Part shown: positions 8,711-17,870 of the stretch, in pieces
Position numbering within the stretch: position 1 is the first letter of the stretch
Layout of the letters: each line of letters begins with the position of its first letter
From: Nemertoderma westbladi
Lineage: Eukaryota > Xenacoelomorpha > Nemertodermatida > Nemertodermatidae
Length of the DNA: 36,566 bases
Assembly (NCBI GenBank): GCA_032718475.1
Contig: JAUCBJ010004340.1
Span: 1-36,566, forward strand
Direction: 5' to 3'
The notes under the pieces: model-generated
Told to the model about the DNA's origin: nothing
Seen by the model: only the letters and a program-made list of their open reading frames with translations
Databases searched by the model: none
Translations under genes and position numbers: made by a program

Positions 8711-9331
8711 CGTAATTCAGAGACTCCCCTCCCCGAGTTTCACCTCCCGACCACTAACTGGGTGAGCCAGAATTTTTATTTTTGCTTTCAATCTTTAGCT
8801 CCAAGCGTTTAAAAAAAGTGTCTCCAGCGATATTACACCAGTTACACCGCAGTTATTCTTCTACCTTATAGCTGTTTGTTGGTACCAATGGAAAGCTGGC
8901 CCTGCAAGGATTCTAAATATGTAACACAATTTGAATTTCGTTGAAAAATAGCTGAGATATGACCGTTCAAATGTTGCAAGGATATGCACCGGCGCGAGGC
9001 TATTTTATTATATTTAATAAATTCATCATAATCTGGAATATTTTGTTTATCCAAATACGTAGCTGGGCAACAATGCATTACATCTTTAATCATACTATTA
9101 CGTAGCTATTCATACATTTAAAAAATGTTCCAGAAAATGGTTTATTTATTAAATAGAATAAAATAGCCTCGCGCCGGTGCAAAACCATGAAACATTTGTA
9201 CGCCCATATCTCCGCTATTCCTACAGAACTATAGAATTCTATAATGAGAGAATTTCCAGTAATTTTGAATTGGAAGAAATGGAAGAAAAATTGGGGGAGG
9301 GGGAGGGGGGGGGGGGGGTCACTGAATTACG
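8711..9331. mobile_element. Fold-back element, about 620 bp
   Basis: Outer ends are inverted: CGTAATTCAG at 8711-8720 and CTGAATTACG at 9322-9331, followed inward by C-rich and G-rich tracts. Inner arms include a perfect 25-bp inverted match, starting TGCACCGGCGCGAGGCTATT at 8985-9009 against 9157-9181, with diverged pairing for tens of bases on either side. The arms can be read as similar peptides (both contain ASRRC and HISAI), so the arms could derive from a coding sequence, but no intact ORF remains. Confidence 0.6.
9292..9318. repeat. G-run
   Basis: A nearly pure G tract with a few A interruptions sits inside the right end of the fold-back element. It has G-quadruplex potential on the plus strand and is also a likely sequencing-error hotspot. 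Confidence 0.8.
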
Positions 9332-9933
9332 TATTAATTAGCTACAACAATATTCTTTACTCAATTCTACACCACCCAAATATGAATTAAATTAGCCTAC
9401 TCGTAATGAAGAAATGAAATGGAGAGTTTTATAATCGAATATTAACGGTGATGGTGCACATGTAATGTACAAAATGCTCTCATGTTGGGGGATAAATGTA
9501 AAAAAATGTATGGGTAAAAATATTTCTTAAAATAATAAATGATGTATTAAACTTAAACATTTCCCATTTTTATAATTATTTGTATTTAATATTAGTAATT
9601 GATTGTTTTTAAGATAACTTGGGCTTCCCGCTGGGATTATATTCTCGAATCGATGCCCATTTCTTCCAATGCCTCCTGGGGCACGAAAATAACAAGTAAT
9701 CAAGGAGTTTTCCGGGATGATGAAGATGAATATGACACTCATCATATGCGATTTATTGGGGCATTTTTGTACAAGTTCCAAAGTGGTACGAAAAATACAA
9801 GTAGAACTATTGATATTAATTACATTTAATTAAATTTTTAGTAATTATATTTTTTATTCTAAGGTAATGTAACTAGAGTTAGCGCCAGAAGTGACATGCA
9901 ACTGGATCCATTCGGTAATCTGTCGTAACCGAT
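9332..9933. other. Intronic DNA, no recognised gene
   Basis: Mostly AT-rich. Around 9600-9830 overlapping ORFs of 75-85 codons exist on both strands, with no recognisable domain. I see no RNA gene or repeat here. Confidence 0.45.
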
Positions 9934-10110
9934 CTAGCGAAGTAGGAACACTTCATCCAGGCTAGCTTTGGTGGGGAGGGTCCCCATGATGGCGCTGGCA
10001 TTCCCACGGGTGATGGCAATCGATAGCCGCTGGAACAGGAAGGATGTGGACCTTGGTTCCCCGGTGGCGAGGGCGATTCGGCGACCGATCTCATTGAGAA
10101 CGGAAAATTC
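9934..10110 (-). pseudogene. Relic of the C-terminal end of an RT ORF
   Basis: On the minus strand 58 codons end at a TAG (9936-9934): IGRRIALATGEPRSTSFL, then FQRLSIAITRGNASAIMGT, then a tail ending DEVFLLR. From memory, a LFQRLSxAxQRGNAxS block close to the C terminus belongs to the same invertebrate RT family as the ORF at the left edge of the window, so this would be a 5'-truncated or otherwise broken copy of that element type. Upstream it runs straight into unrelated CCGGAATT-rich sequence. GC content is higher than in the surrounding intron. Assignment rests on recall, not on a search. Confidence 0.45.
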
Positions 10111-10197
10111 CGGAATTCCAACCGGAATATTCTGGCATGTTGAATTCCGGTTCCGGTTCCGGCCGGAATCAAAATATCAATTCCGGGACAACCCTAC
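10096..10197. mobile_element. CCGGAATT-rich segment, possible hAT-type transposon end
   Basis: Repeated GGAATT/TTCCGG words (for example ggttccggttccgg) end at gggacaaccctact. Read on the minus strand, the end begins TAGGGTTGTCCCGGAATT, resembling termini of hAT-superfamily elements (CAGGGTTGTC-like). Only one end is seen and no transposase, so this is tentative. Confidence 0.35.
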
Positions 10198-10374
10198 TAT
10201 AGACCGCTCGCAGCGGGTTGAAGGTCGGAATGAGTCGAAGGTTCGAAAGTGGCAGCCGTGGGCGCCTTTTTCGGACCTTCGTTCAATTCGGAACCTCGTC
10301 CTGGAACCCCCACACATTGGCACTGGTTCAGTATGCGTACCCGTAGACCACCCACCAAATTTTTTATACTTAAC

Positions 10375-10836
10375 AGTTTTGATAATCTCTTATTTCGAAA
10401 TATTCTAGAACATGTTAGCTATTTGTTTATAAAAAATTATGTTCTAGAACAAATATTATTTATTCTGGAACATCTTTTTAGAAAAAACAAGGTTTGTATT
10501 AATTTTTTTGTTATCGTTATATCAACAGTATTTAGCATTTTAATGATTCTCTGTAAACATTATTCTCTTTTATAAAACTCGGTATTAACTACCATACATT
10601 TTACTAGCTATCATCATAATTTAATTGAAAAATTTCAAAGTAATAAAACCAATTATTTTATGTATTTTATACACGTTTTATAACCACCCCCACCCCCATA
10701 TGCTTTTTAAATACACACCAGGCTTTTGTCTAAAATATGTTCTAGAAAAAAAAATATTTGTTCTAGAACATTAATTAAAAAAAATAGCTAACATGTTCTG
10801 GTACATTTCAAAAAAATAAATTATCAAAAACTAGCC
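10375..10836. mobile_element. Fold-back element with TTCTAGAA motifs
   Basis: Arms of about 97 bases, 10375-10472 and 10738-10836, are inverted copies with few mismatches; both contain gaacatgttagctatt, atgttctagaacaaatattt-like words and gataat near the outer end. The 265-base middle is AT-rich with a CCACCCCCACCCCC patch at 10685-10698. No coding potential. Typical of a MITE or fold-back transposon. Confidence 0.75.
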
Positions 10837-10939
10837 AGTAGATAAGATTAAATCAATCGGGGGTTACCCACTCAGGATATTATTTCTTTAACTAAGGTTT
10901 AAGGCCGTGGTGTTGGTGGTGTTGTTGGCTAAAGAGCAA

Positions 10940-12529
10940 CAAACATGGGTTTAATTCACAAACATGGGTTTAATTCACAAACATGGGTTTAATTCACAAA
11001 CATGGGTTTAATTCACAAACATGGGTTTAATTCACAATCATGGGTTTAATTCACAAACATGGGTTTAATTCACAATCATGGGTTTAATTCACAAACATGG
11101 GTGTAATTCACAAACATGGGTTTAATTCACAATCATGGGTTTAATTCACAAACATGGGTTTAATTCACAAACATGGGTTTAATTCACAAACATGGGTTTA
11201 ATTCACAAACATGGGTTTAATTCACAAACATTGGTTTAATTCACAAACATTGGTTTAATTCACAAACATGGGTTTAATTCACAAACATTGGGTTAATTCA
11301 CAAACATGGGTTTAATTCACAAACATGGGTTTAATTCACAAACATGGGTGTAATTCACAAACATGGGTGTAATTCACAAACATGGGTTTAATTCACAAAC
11401 ATGGGTTTAATTCACAAACATGGGTTTAATTCACAAACATGGGTTTAATTCACAAACATGGGTTTAATTCACAAACATGGGTTTAATTCACAAACATGGG
11501 TTTAATTCACAAACATGGGTTTAATTCACAAACATGGGTTTAATTCACAAACATGGGTTTAATTCACAAACATGGGTTTAATTCACAAACATGGGTTTAA
11601 TTCACAAACATGGGTTTAATTCACAAACATGGGTTTAATTCACAAACATGGGTTTAATTCACAAACATGGGTTTAATTCACAAACATGGGTTTAATTCAC
11701 AAACATGGGTTTAATTCACAATCATGGGTTTAATTCACAATCATGGGTTTAATTCACAAACATGGGTTTAATTCACAAACATGGGTTTAATTCACAAACA
11801 TGGGTTTAATTCACAAACATGGGTTTAATTCACAAACATGGGTTTAATTCACAAACATGGGTTTATTTCACAATCATGGGTTTAATTCACAATCATGGGT
11901 TTAATTCACAAACATGGGTTTAGTTCACAAACATGGGTTTAATTCACAAACATGGGTTTAATTCACAAACATGGGTTTAATTCACAAACATGGGTTTAAT
12001 TCACAAACATGGGTTTAATTCACAAACATGGGTTTAATTCACAAACATGGGTTTAATTCACAAACATGGGTTTAATTCACAAACATGGGTTTAATTCACA
12101 AACATGGGTTTAATTCACAAACATGGGTTTAATTCACAAACATGGGTTTAATTCACAAACATGGGTTTAATTCACAAACATGGGTTTAATTCACAATCAT
12201 GGGTTTAATTCACAATCATGGGTTTAATTCACAAACATGGGTTTAATTCACAAACATGGGTTTAATTCACAAACATGGGTTTAATTCACAAACATGGGTT
12301 TAATTCACAAACATGGGTTTAATTCACAAACATGGGTTTATTTCACAATCATGGGTTTAATTCACAATCATGGGTTTAATTCACAAACATGGGTTTAGTT
12401 CACAAACATGGGTTTAATTCACAATCATGGGTTTAATTCACAAACATGGGTTTAGTTCACAAACATGGGTTTAATTCACAAACATGGGTTTAATTTACAA
12501 ACATGGGTATAATTCACAATCATGGGTAT
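10940..12529. repeat. 19-bp minisatellite, about 84 copies
   Basis: Head-to-tail copies of acatgggtttaattcacaa cover 1.59 kb of the MON2 intron. Most copies are identical; recurring variants are atcatggg, tttattt, tttagtt and gggtgtaatt. There are no unique spacers, so it is not a CRISPR array, and 19 is not a multiple of three, so no long frame is open. Confidence 0.98.
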
Positions 12530-12980
12530 TCTTAGACTCCCTCCAGCGGCGAGTGGCGGGATTAAATATTTCACGAAGAACACTAATAGTCCCTTGATAT
12601 TTATACAAATTTTTGAAACCAACTTTTTTTGCACTCGGCTCCTTCGTATCTACAAAATCTCTCCAGTTGATTATTTTTTTTAATTATTAACTTTTAATTA
12701 AATGAATTAATTAATATAAATAAAATTCGTAATAGTAAAAAAAAAAATATTATTTCATAAAAGTGCTGACCCCTCGGAGTCAGAGAGTTTTATAAGATCT
12801 TCAGAAAACCTCTAAATGATCCATAAATTATCGGATTTGGGTAGAAAATGACGGAGGGATCGAAAAATGTATTTCCGAGACAATATCATTTAAAACTGTC
12901 TGTCTTTGGTCTGTTAATTAATAGGTTAGAACTGTTTGGCATTTAATGCTGCAAACACGTTTACATAAAATTATCAATAT
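12530..12980. other. Intronic DNA, no feature recognised
   Basis: AT-rich sequence between the minisatellite and the GTCY-cored repeat. I see no gene, RNA or clear repeat. Confidence 0.5.
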
Positions 12981-13205
12981 GGGGGTTTTCGGGGTCGGTG
13001 ATTTCATTTTCGGAGTCAGTTTTAATGTTTGGTGACTTGGTGGAACGTAATAAGTCTGTATGACAGTGAGGCTGTCCGTCCGCCTGTCTGTCAGTGAGGC
13101 TGTCCGGCCGCCTGTCTGTCAGTGAGGCTGTCCGTCCGCCTGTCTGTCAGTGAGGCTGTCCGGCCGCCTGTCTGTCAGTGAGGCTGTCTGTCTGTCTTAA
13201 TCATT
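12981..13205. repeat. GTCY-cored dispersed repeat, copy 1
   Basis: The left part (gggggttttcggggtcggtg, atttcattttcgg, cagttttaatg) resembles 17388-17443. The core, 13064-13203, is five copies of a 28-bp unit that begins cagtgaggctgtccgtccgc at 13064, 13092, 13120, 13148 and 13176. Copies alternate between gtccgtcc and gtccggcc, giving a 56-bp second-order period, and end in (GTCT)n. Confidence 0.75.
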
Positions 13206-13399
13206 TTAATGGACAAACAGTAGACGGAAAGACAGCGATAACTAGAGAACTAAAGAAACTTTTTTAAATACCCACCAAATTCAGCGTCAAAAATGTAAAA
13301 AGGTTAACCCAAAGAGGGGGATACCACCCTCACCCCCCTCCCACTGCAGCACTGAGCCCCAGTTGAACTCATAACCGCTCCTAGTCGCTAGATTCTCAC

Positions 13400-14647
13400 C
13401 TGGAATGGAACGACGTGAGAGACTCCTTTATAGACGAAGGAACAGGAATTAACTTGTACCGGAGTGACGGGGGCCACGGTTGTAGTGGATACGGATAGTT
13501 GGATGAAGGTGCCCAGACCGTTCACCATGTCCTGGAACACCTTGGTGGAGTGGGGCTTCATGTCGTAGGACGCGCAGAACGCGGCGATGAGACCCGGACG
13601 AACGGAGACCTTGTGGAGGACCTCTAGGGCGACGGCGCGTTGCCACGCGGGTTTATCGAAGTCGAGGAATTTGAGAACGATAGCGAGGAATATCTCGCAC
13701 TCTGTGACGAGTAGCGGGTGGTAGCGGTCGACTAGAACGCAGACTAGACGCAGTAGTCGCATAGTGACAGGGAAGTTAGGTCTCTCGGAAGGGGTAGAAG
13801 AGTTGATCTGTTTGTATTTAATGCAAGGCGAGAAGAGTTTAATTACAAGCGGGCAGACCTGCTCCTTAACCACCGACATAAACCCGGCGAGGTTTTTAAT
13901 AACGGACGAATAATTATGTAGGATCAACTCGATGAGTTCGATCCCGAAGGATTTGGTCATCTGAGTGACTCCGGCCAGCCACACGGGCGCGTCGCCGTTA
14001 AGTAAATGGCACAAATCGTAGAAGAAGGCCAAGGCCTCGGTTACGTCGGGGTCTGGTACGTCGGTCGTTTCGTAACCTCTCCTCGGTTTATCCGCAACCG
14101 ACTCGGCTCTATCGAACACCAAGGTAACGATCTGTCTAACCGTGGCGCTCGCCGTGTTGCAAACGATTTGTTCGCTGCTAAAGTTTAATCGGAAGCAAAT
14201 AACAATTGCTTTAGCGAGTTGTTCCCCGCGTATTGTTTTAGAAGTTGTTAGAAGAACCAAAATAGTTTGAAGAAGTTTTAATTCCTCTAAATTGGATTCC
14301 ATAAGAATCCAAAGAGTTTTTATAATTAAAGTTCCCGAATCCACATCAACGCAATTATGGGATAACAAACGCTGAATACCCGCCAACGATAATAACACAT
14401 TTTTATGGACTTTAGTTTCCGCTCCGAGGGAGAATGGAGTCATTATCGTTAGACTGTGTTGGGTTAATTCCTGGACAGTTGTCGACGGCTGTTTCTTTCC
14501 GGTTATCGTTCGAATCTTCGTCATGGCGATCTCGGAGGCTTCTTTCACGAAAGGGAATTTCCTCTTACAGTCGTTCGATAATGTCCGCAAATCCGCCAAC
14601 GTGCTCTCAGTTAATTTCTTTAGAGCTAAATCAGACGTTGAGGCCAT
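13400..14647 (-). CDS. MON2: MON2 homologue, coding exon 1 (residues 1-416)
   Basis: First coding exon, 1248 bases or exactly 416 codons, so the intron is phase 0. The ATG at 14647 has A at -3 and G at +4. The N-terminal DCB region (about 1-175) shows LADLRTLSNDCKRKFPFVKE, the motif LEELKLLQTILVLLTT and AIVICFRLNFSSEQIVCNTA, each close to human MON2 ([21 protein letters not shown] region; SLEELKLLQTVLVLLTT). The HUS-like region follows with FFYDLCHLLNGDAPVWL, EQVCPLVIKLFSPCIKYKQ, LLVTECEIFLAIVLKFLDFD and SYDMKPHSTKVFQDMVNGLG, again diagnostic of MON2. DCB/HUS regions mediate membrane recruitment and dimerisation in this family. The reading frame continues three codons into the intron (VRI) before TAG, as expected for unspliced sequence. 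A human MON2 gene has many exons, so this one is markedly intron-poor. Confidence 0.96.
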
Positions 14648-15160
14648 TTTTCAAGTTTTTTTTTAGCAACAAATATATTTGGGCCTACAACTACAAAATA
14701 AATTATAGTGAATTCGGCAAGTAAACTGGAAACCTGTCTGCCTGTAAAGAAAGACCATAAAGGATAACTGTATATTATATTACAGTATTATAGCTGTATA
14801 CCAGTATACCGTAGCTGTATCTTGTTAGCTGTATAATAGAGGTAGTCCATACTGCCAACTGCCATGGGCGGGGAGGGCATAGCGACTCAGTGAGCGTGAT
14901 AGCAATCTCTACTGCAGTACTCAAGGCCATACAATAGTACAAGCGTGAAGCGTGCAGTGCATACTGTTAAATTTATGGAGGCTGAACTGTTAGTTCTGTA
15001 TCATTTCTTAAAACATTTTTGCAGCCGAAATATGGTCTAAAAAGCTGGTGTTTTTTTTATTGCTTTTTTTTATTTCAACTGCGTTGGTTTGCTTAGAAGT
15101 CTGTGATAGAAATTCATTATTCATTTATTAATAATTGGAATAGATACACCCCCAAACTAC
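14648..15160. other. MON2 upstream region
   Basis: No coding sequence is seen. It should contain the MON2 5' UTR and promoter: a GC-box-like gggcggggagg at 14868-14878 lies about 220 bases upstream of the ATG. Around 14765-14840 the sequence is a degenerate run of TATAGCTGTATA-like words. Confidence 0.4.
14868..14878. promoter_or_regulatory. GC-box-like motif upstream of MON2
   Basis: GGGCGGGGAGG fits an Sp1/KLF binding site in an otherwise AT-rich flank, at a plausible promoter distance from the MON2 start codon. Motif evidence only. Confidence 0.3.
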
Positions 15161-15442
15161 GGTGGCCCATAACTGTCACAGGATATAAAAAGGAATGGCA
15201 GAAATTAAAAAGCCACGGCAGAAATTAAAATTAATTTCTGCCGTAGCTTCTTTAATTTCTATCGTAGCTTCTTTAATTTCTGCCGTAGCTTCTTTAATTT
15301 CTGCCGTGGCTTTTTAATTTCTGCCGTGGCTTTTTAATTTCTGCCGTAGCTTCTTTAATTTCTGCCGTGGCTTTTTAATTTCTGCCGTGGCTTTTTAATT
15401 TCTGCCGTTCCTTTTTATATACTGTGACAGTTATGGGCCACC
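15161..15442. mobile_element. MITE-like element with 47-bp inverted termini and expanded inner repeat
   Basis: The left terminus starts GGTGGCCCATAACTGTCACA (15161-15207) and the right terminus (15396-15442) is its inverse with about two mismatches. Between them, a 20-21 bp unit (ttctgccgtggctttttaat and a variant with tagcttc) is repeated in tandem: about two units on the left arm and nine on the right in inverted orientation, turning round at the aaattaaaattaattt centre near 15232. Flanking TA dinucleotides close to both ends could be a target duplication, but this is unsure. No transposase. Confidence 0.85.
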
Positions 15443-15612
15443 TAACCAAACGGAGTAAAATGGTAAACATTATAAAATATATGCAGAGAGACACAAAGGA
15501 TATTATAAATTAAATTTGTAAAAATATAGACGCGGTTGAGTAGTAGTAAAACAAGTAAGTAAAGTAGAGACGCGATTGAGGGGCATTGCGGACACTACTG
15601 TAGAGCGTGGTT
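15443..15612. other. Short spacer, nothing recognised
   Basis: AT-rich sequence with two diverged gagacgcgrttgag words near 15528 and 15568. No gene seen. Confidence 0.4.
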
Positions 15613-16420
15613 TCTTAAAATTCCGGAGGTGGAACATACTGTAGTTTACAGCGGCAGTTATGGGAGATTATGTGGAACGGGGTGGGGTTGCAGCATAATT
15701 TGTGATGGTACCCATACGCCGTGAAATTCGTAACTAGGAATCTGTTCTGTTGACCACCGGTTTTCCAGGTTGGGTTTCTGAAGGCGGCTCCTATCTTATA
15801 GTAAAACACTGGTTTATGAAGTTAATATTTTTTTCTTGTCAATGAGCTCGGTATTGATTAAGAGTTTCAAGGTTGAAAGCGTGTGGGTATTGTTCAAGTA
15901 TATCCTCTATAAAGGTGTTTTGATTGACGAGTTTCAAGCCCAAGGCACAATGCCTGAATGCCATTGTGGATGATGCAGATTGCAGAGCTGATGAGGCGGA
16001 ATAACCGTTTAATATGTTTAGATTTCACTTTGTCTATATCTTTTAAGTGTGATAGGGCGAGATAACTGCCGATGATGTTTATTGAATATGTTATTACTAT
16101 TGGGGCAATTTTCATTCGAAATATCGAAATGCCCGTTTCAACCGATAGAAGGTGCAAGTGATTCAGTGACCCGATGGCACCGTAAGCCTTTTTCTTTTTA
16201 GATTTTATGTGTTGGGAGAAGTAGAGTGTTGGTTGTAGAGTGACCCCGTCGTCGGCGTAAAACAGAAAGCGAATGGTAGCAGCTATTGCCAGTAGAATCT
16301 GAGTAGGTCTGCAATGAATATAATAAAAAGTGTGGGGCTAAGCCAATCTAATCTCCCTGACCCTGTAGAATAATCTCCCTGAAGAACTCCACGCAGTTGA
16401 GTTGTTTTATGTGAGTTGTT
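15613..16420 (-). pseudogene. Decayed LINE (non-LTR retrotransposon) reverse transcriptase
   Basis: Minus-strand fragments in shifting frames read, in order: LRGVLQGD (motif B), LSPTLFIIFIADLLRFYWQ followed by a stop and frameshift, then IAATIRFLFYADDGVTLQPT (motif C, FYADD), then a thumb-like segment ending ALSHLKDIDKVKSKHIKRLF, and finally a Cys/His-rich end (HKLCC, HISHNCRCKL-like) stopping at about 15615. The order GVLQGD, LSPxLF, FYADD and GVTLxPxLxFxxHI is the classic non-LTR RT layout. Several stops, frameshifts and a deletion right after FYADD show it is dead. It is distinct from the intact RT ORF at the left edge, whose motif B is different (EGMTQGDPLAM). Confidence 0.7.
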
Positions 16421-17370
16421 GTTTTCGATAGTTGGATGATGTCGAATATTTGTATTGTGTTACCAAGCGGAAGGTCCTTCAGTAAAATAAACAAACAGTT
16501 TAACTTTTATTCCGATGTTGTACAATTTTGAAGGTCGGATTGATATGGGAACAGAGTCATATTTACTGATATTTTCCTGTCCTGTCTGCCGGATGACTTT
16601 TATATCAGTTAGTAGTTAATTATTCATTTATAACTTAACTGTTAACCTATCGGTACTAATGTACGCAAATGTCCAATTGGTGTGTCGTTTTAGCCTTCCA
16701 TAGTGTTAATTTTAAATTAATATTGAAAAATTAGTGACTAGAAGGAATAATTTTAGTGTAATCTGTGTGTGCAAAAAATCAGATCAGTGGCCTAATTTTT
16801 TATGAAGTTATAGCGTTTTTCATTTGAAAATTGTTGTTTTGAGAAAAATACAGTCCCAAACCCAATATGCATTAACTTGGTCATTTTGGCGGCCGAAATG
16901 GCCAAATATAAACTGCGGCATTCCTGAAAAAAACTCATGAGGCACGTTGGCTTGCCCAGCATGTTGGCAGATAGAGAAAGGTCCAGACGTCCCCCCTCCC
17001 CCGAGACAGTTTCCCCCGTTCAAGTAGGACACTCCCCCCCTCCCCCGGACACCACCCCCACCCCCCCCCCCCGACAGTTCTTAATTTCGCACATGTAAAC
17101 GCACCGCTTGTATCCAAACAAGTTGTACAGTATCCAATTTTCCTTTTTTGCTCAGAAATGGATTTTGCATCCCGATTTTACATTTTATATTCAAGTTTTA
17201 TTTATGTATTTCATCAATGCAATATTACATATTAGATAATAGATAATAATATGTAATATAAAATATACAGTTTAATGTTTATAAACATATTTCTAACAGT
17301 AACGCATTATTGTTTATAAACAAAACGCATTATTATTTTGTCAGTCAAATTATGAAAAAGCTCACCAACA
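16421..17370. other. Intergenic DNA with C-rich tracts
   Basis: No gene recognised. The part next to 16420 may be further decayed LINE sequence. Three runs of C interrupted by T or G lie at 16986-17075, and an AT-rich part with ataatatgtaatataaaata words follows near 17220-17270. Confidence 0.45.
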
Positions 17371-17387
17371 AGATAAAATTTTCACTT

Positions 17388-17605
17388 GGGGTTTTTCAAA
17401 GTCGCTGATTTCATTTCCGATTCCTATTTTCAATTTTAATGTAATGTATTCTGTCTGCACGTTTGTCTGTCGGTCTGTCTTGACAGACAGGTTGACGGAA
17501 CGACGGAACGACATACAGACATAATAGTTTTCGATAAAAGTGAAAACTGACATCAAAAAATGAAATCAGCATCCAGAAAAACCCCATAGCAAAATATTTG
17601 GCTAG
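17388..17605. mobile_element. GTCY-cored fold-back repeat, copy 2
   Basis: The left arm starts ggggtttttcaaagtcgctg (17388) and the right arm ends with its inverse, gaaatcagcatccagaaaaa plus cccc (to 17585). Arms of roughly 60 bases or more pair imperfectly. The centre is a GTCT/GACA tract that switches strand at about 17481 (gtctgtcttgacagacag). The left arm resembles copy 1 at 12981. No ORF. Confidence 0.65.
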
Positions 17606-17870
17606 GTGGTATGCTGTCCTTATATTTTGTGCTCTTTACTACGTTGATACATACCTGTATGTGGAGCATATTATGTTATTTTTATTTTTGTTTGTGTTTT
17701 TGTGTGTTCTTATATTTTGACAGACAGGTTGCCGGACGGACGGACGGACGGACGGACGGACAGACAGACAGACAGACATACAGACTACATACAGAAGATA
17801 TAATAGTTTTCGATAAACGATAAACATTAAGCTAGGTGGTAAGCTTTCTTTATATTTTGACAGACATACC
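17606..17870. repeat. GACR-tract repeat, copy 3
   Basis: Blocks of copy 2 recur: gctaggtggtatgctgtcct (17601 on) matches gctaggtggtaagctttctt (17832 on), and ataatagttttcgataaa occurs near 17520 and 17800. The core at 17718-17785 is (GACG)n then (GACA)n, the complement of GTCY. Three copies in this window share this microsatellite core. Confidence 0.6.

Larger units (their letters stand above)
5803..13399 (-). other. MON2: MON2 intron 1 (7597 bp, phase 0)
   Basis: Donor on the minus strand reads CCAG|GTGAGA (GT at 13399-13398); acceptor reads TTTGCAG| at 5803 after a pyrimidine-rich TCTATCTATCTGTCTGTC tract. Joining 13400 to 5802 keeps the frame and recreates the continuous MON2 protein across the junction (VVPFQ|PIAGVC). 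The intron hosts most repeats of the left half of the window, listed separately. Confidence 0.9.

Noticed and set aside
9527-9829. Overlapping ORFs of 76-84 codons on both strands
   Set aside because: No domain, no supporting motifs, and both strands open by chance in AT-rich DNA; left as unassigned sequence.
10940-12529. Possible CRISPR array
   Set aside because: Copies are contiguous 19-mers with no spacers, lie in a eukaryotic intron, and have no cas genes nearby.
16986-17075. Poly-C tracts as a regulatory i-motif/quadruplex cluster
   Set aside because: Only simple runs with no adjacent gene or promoter; they may include sequencing slippage.
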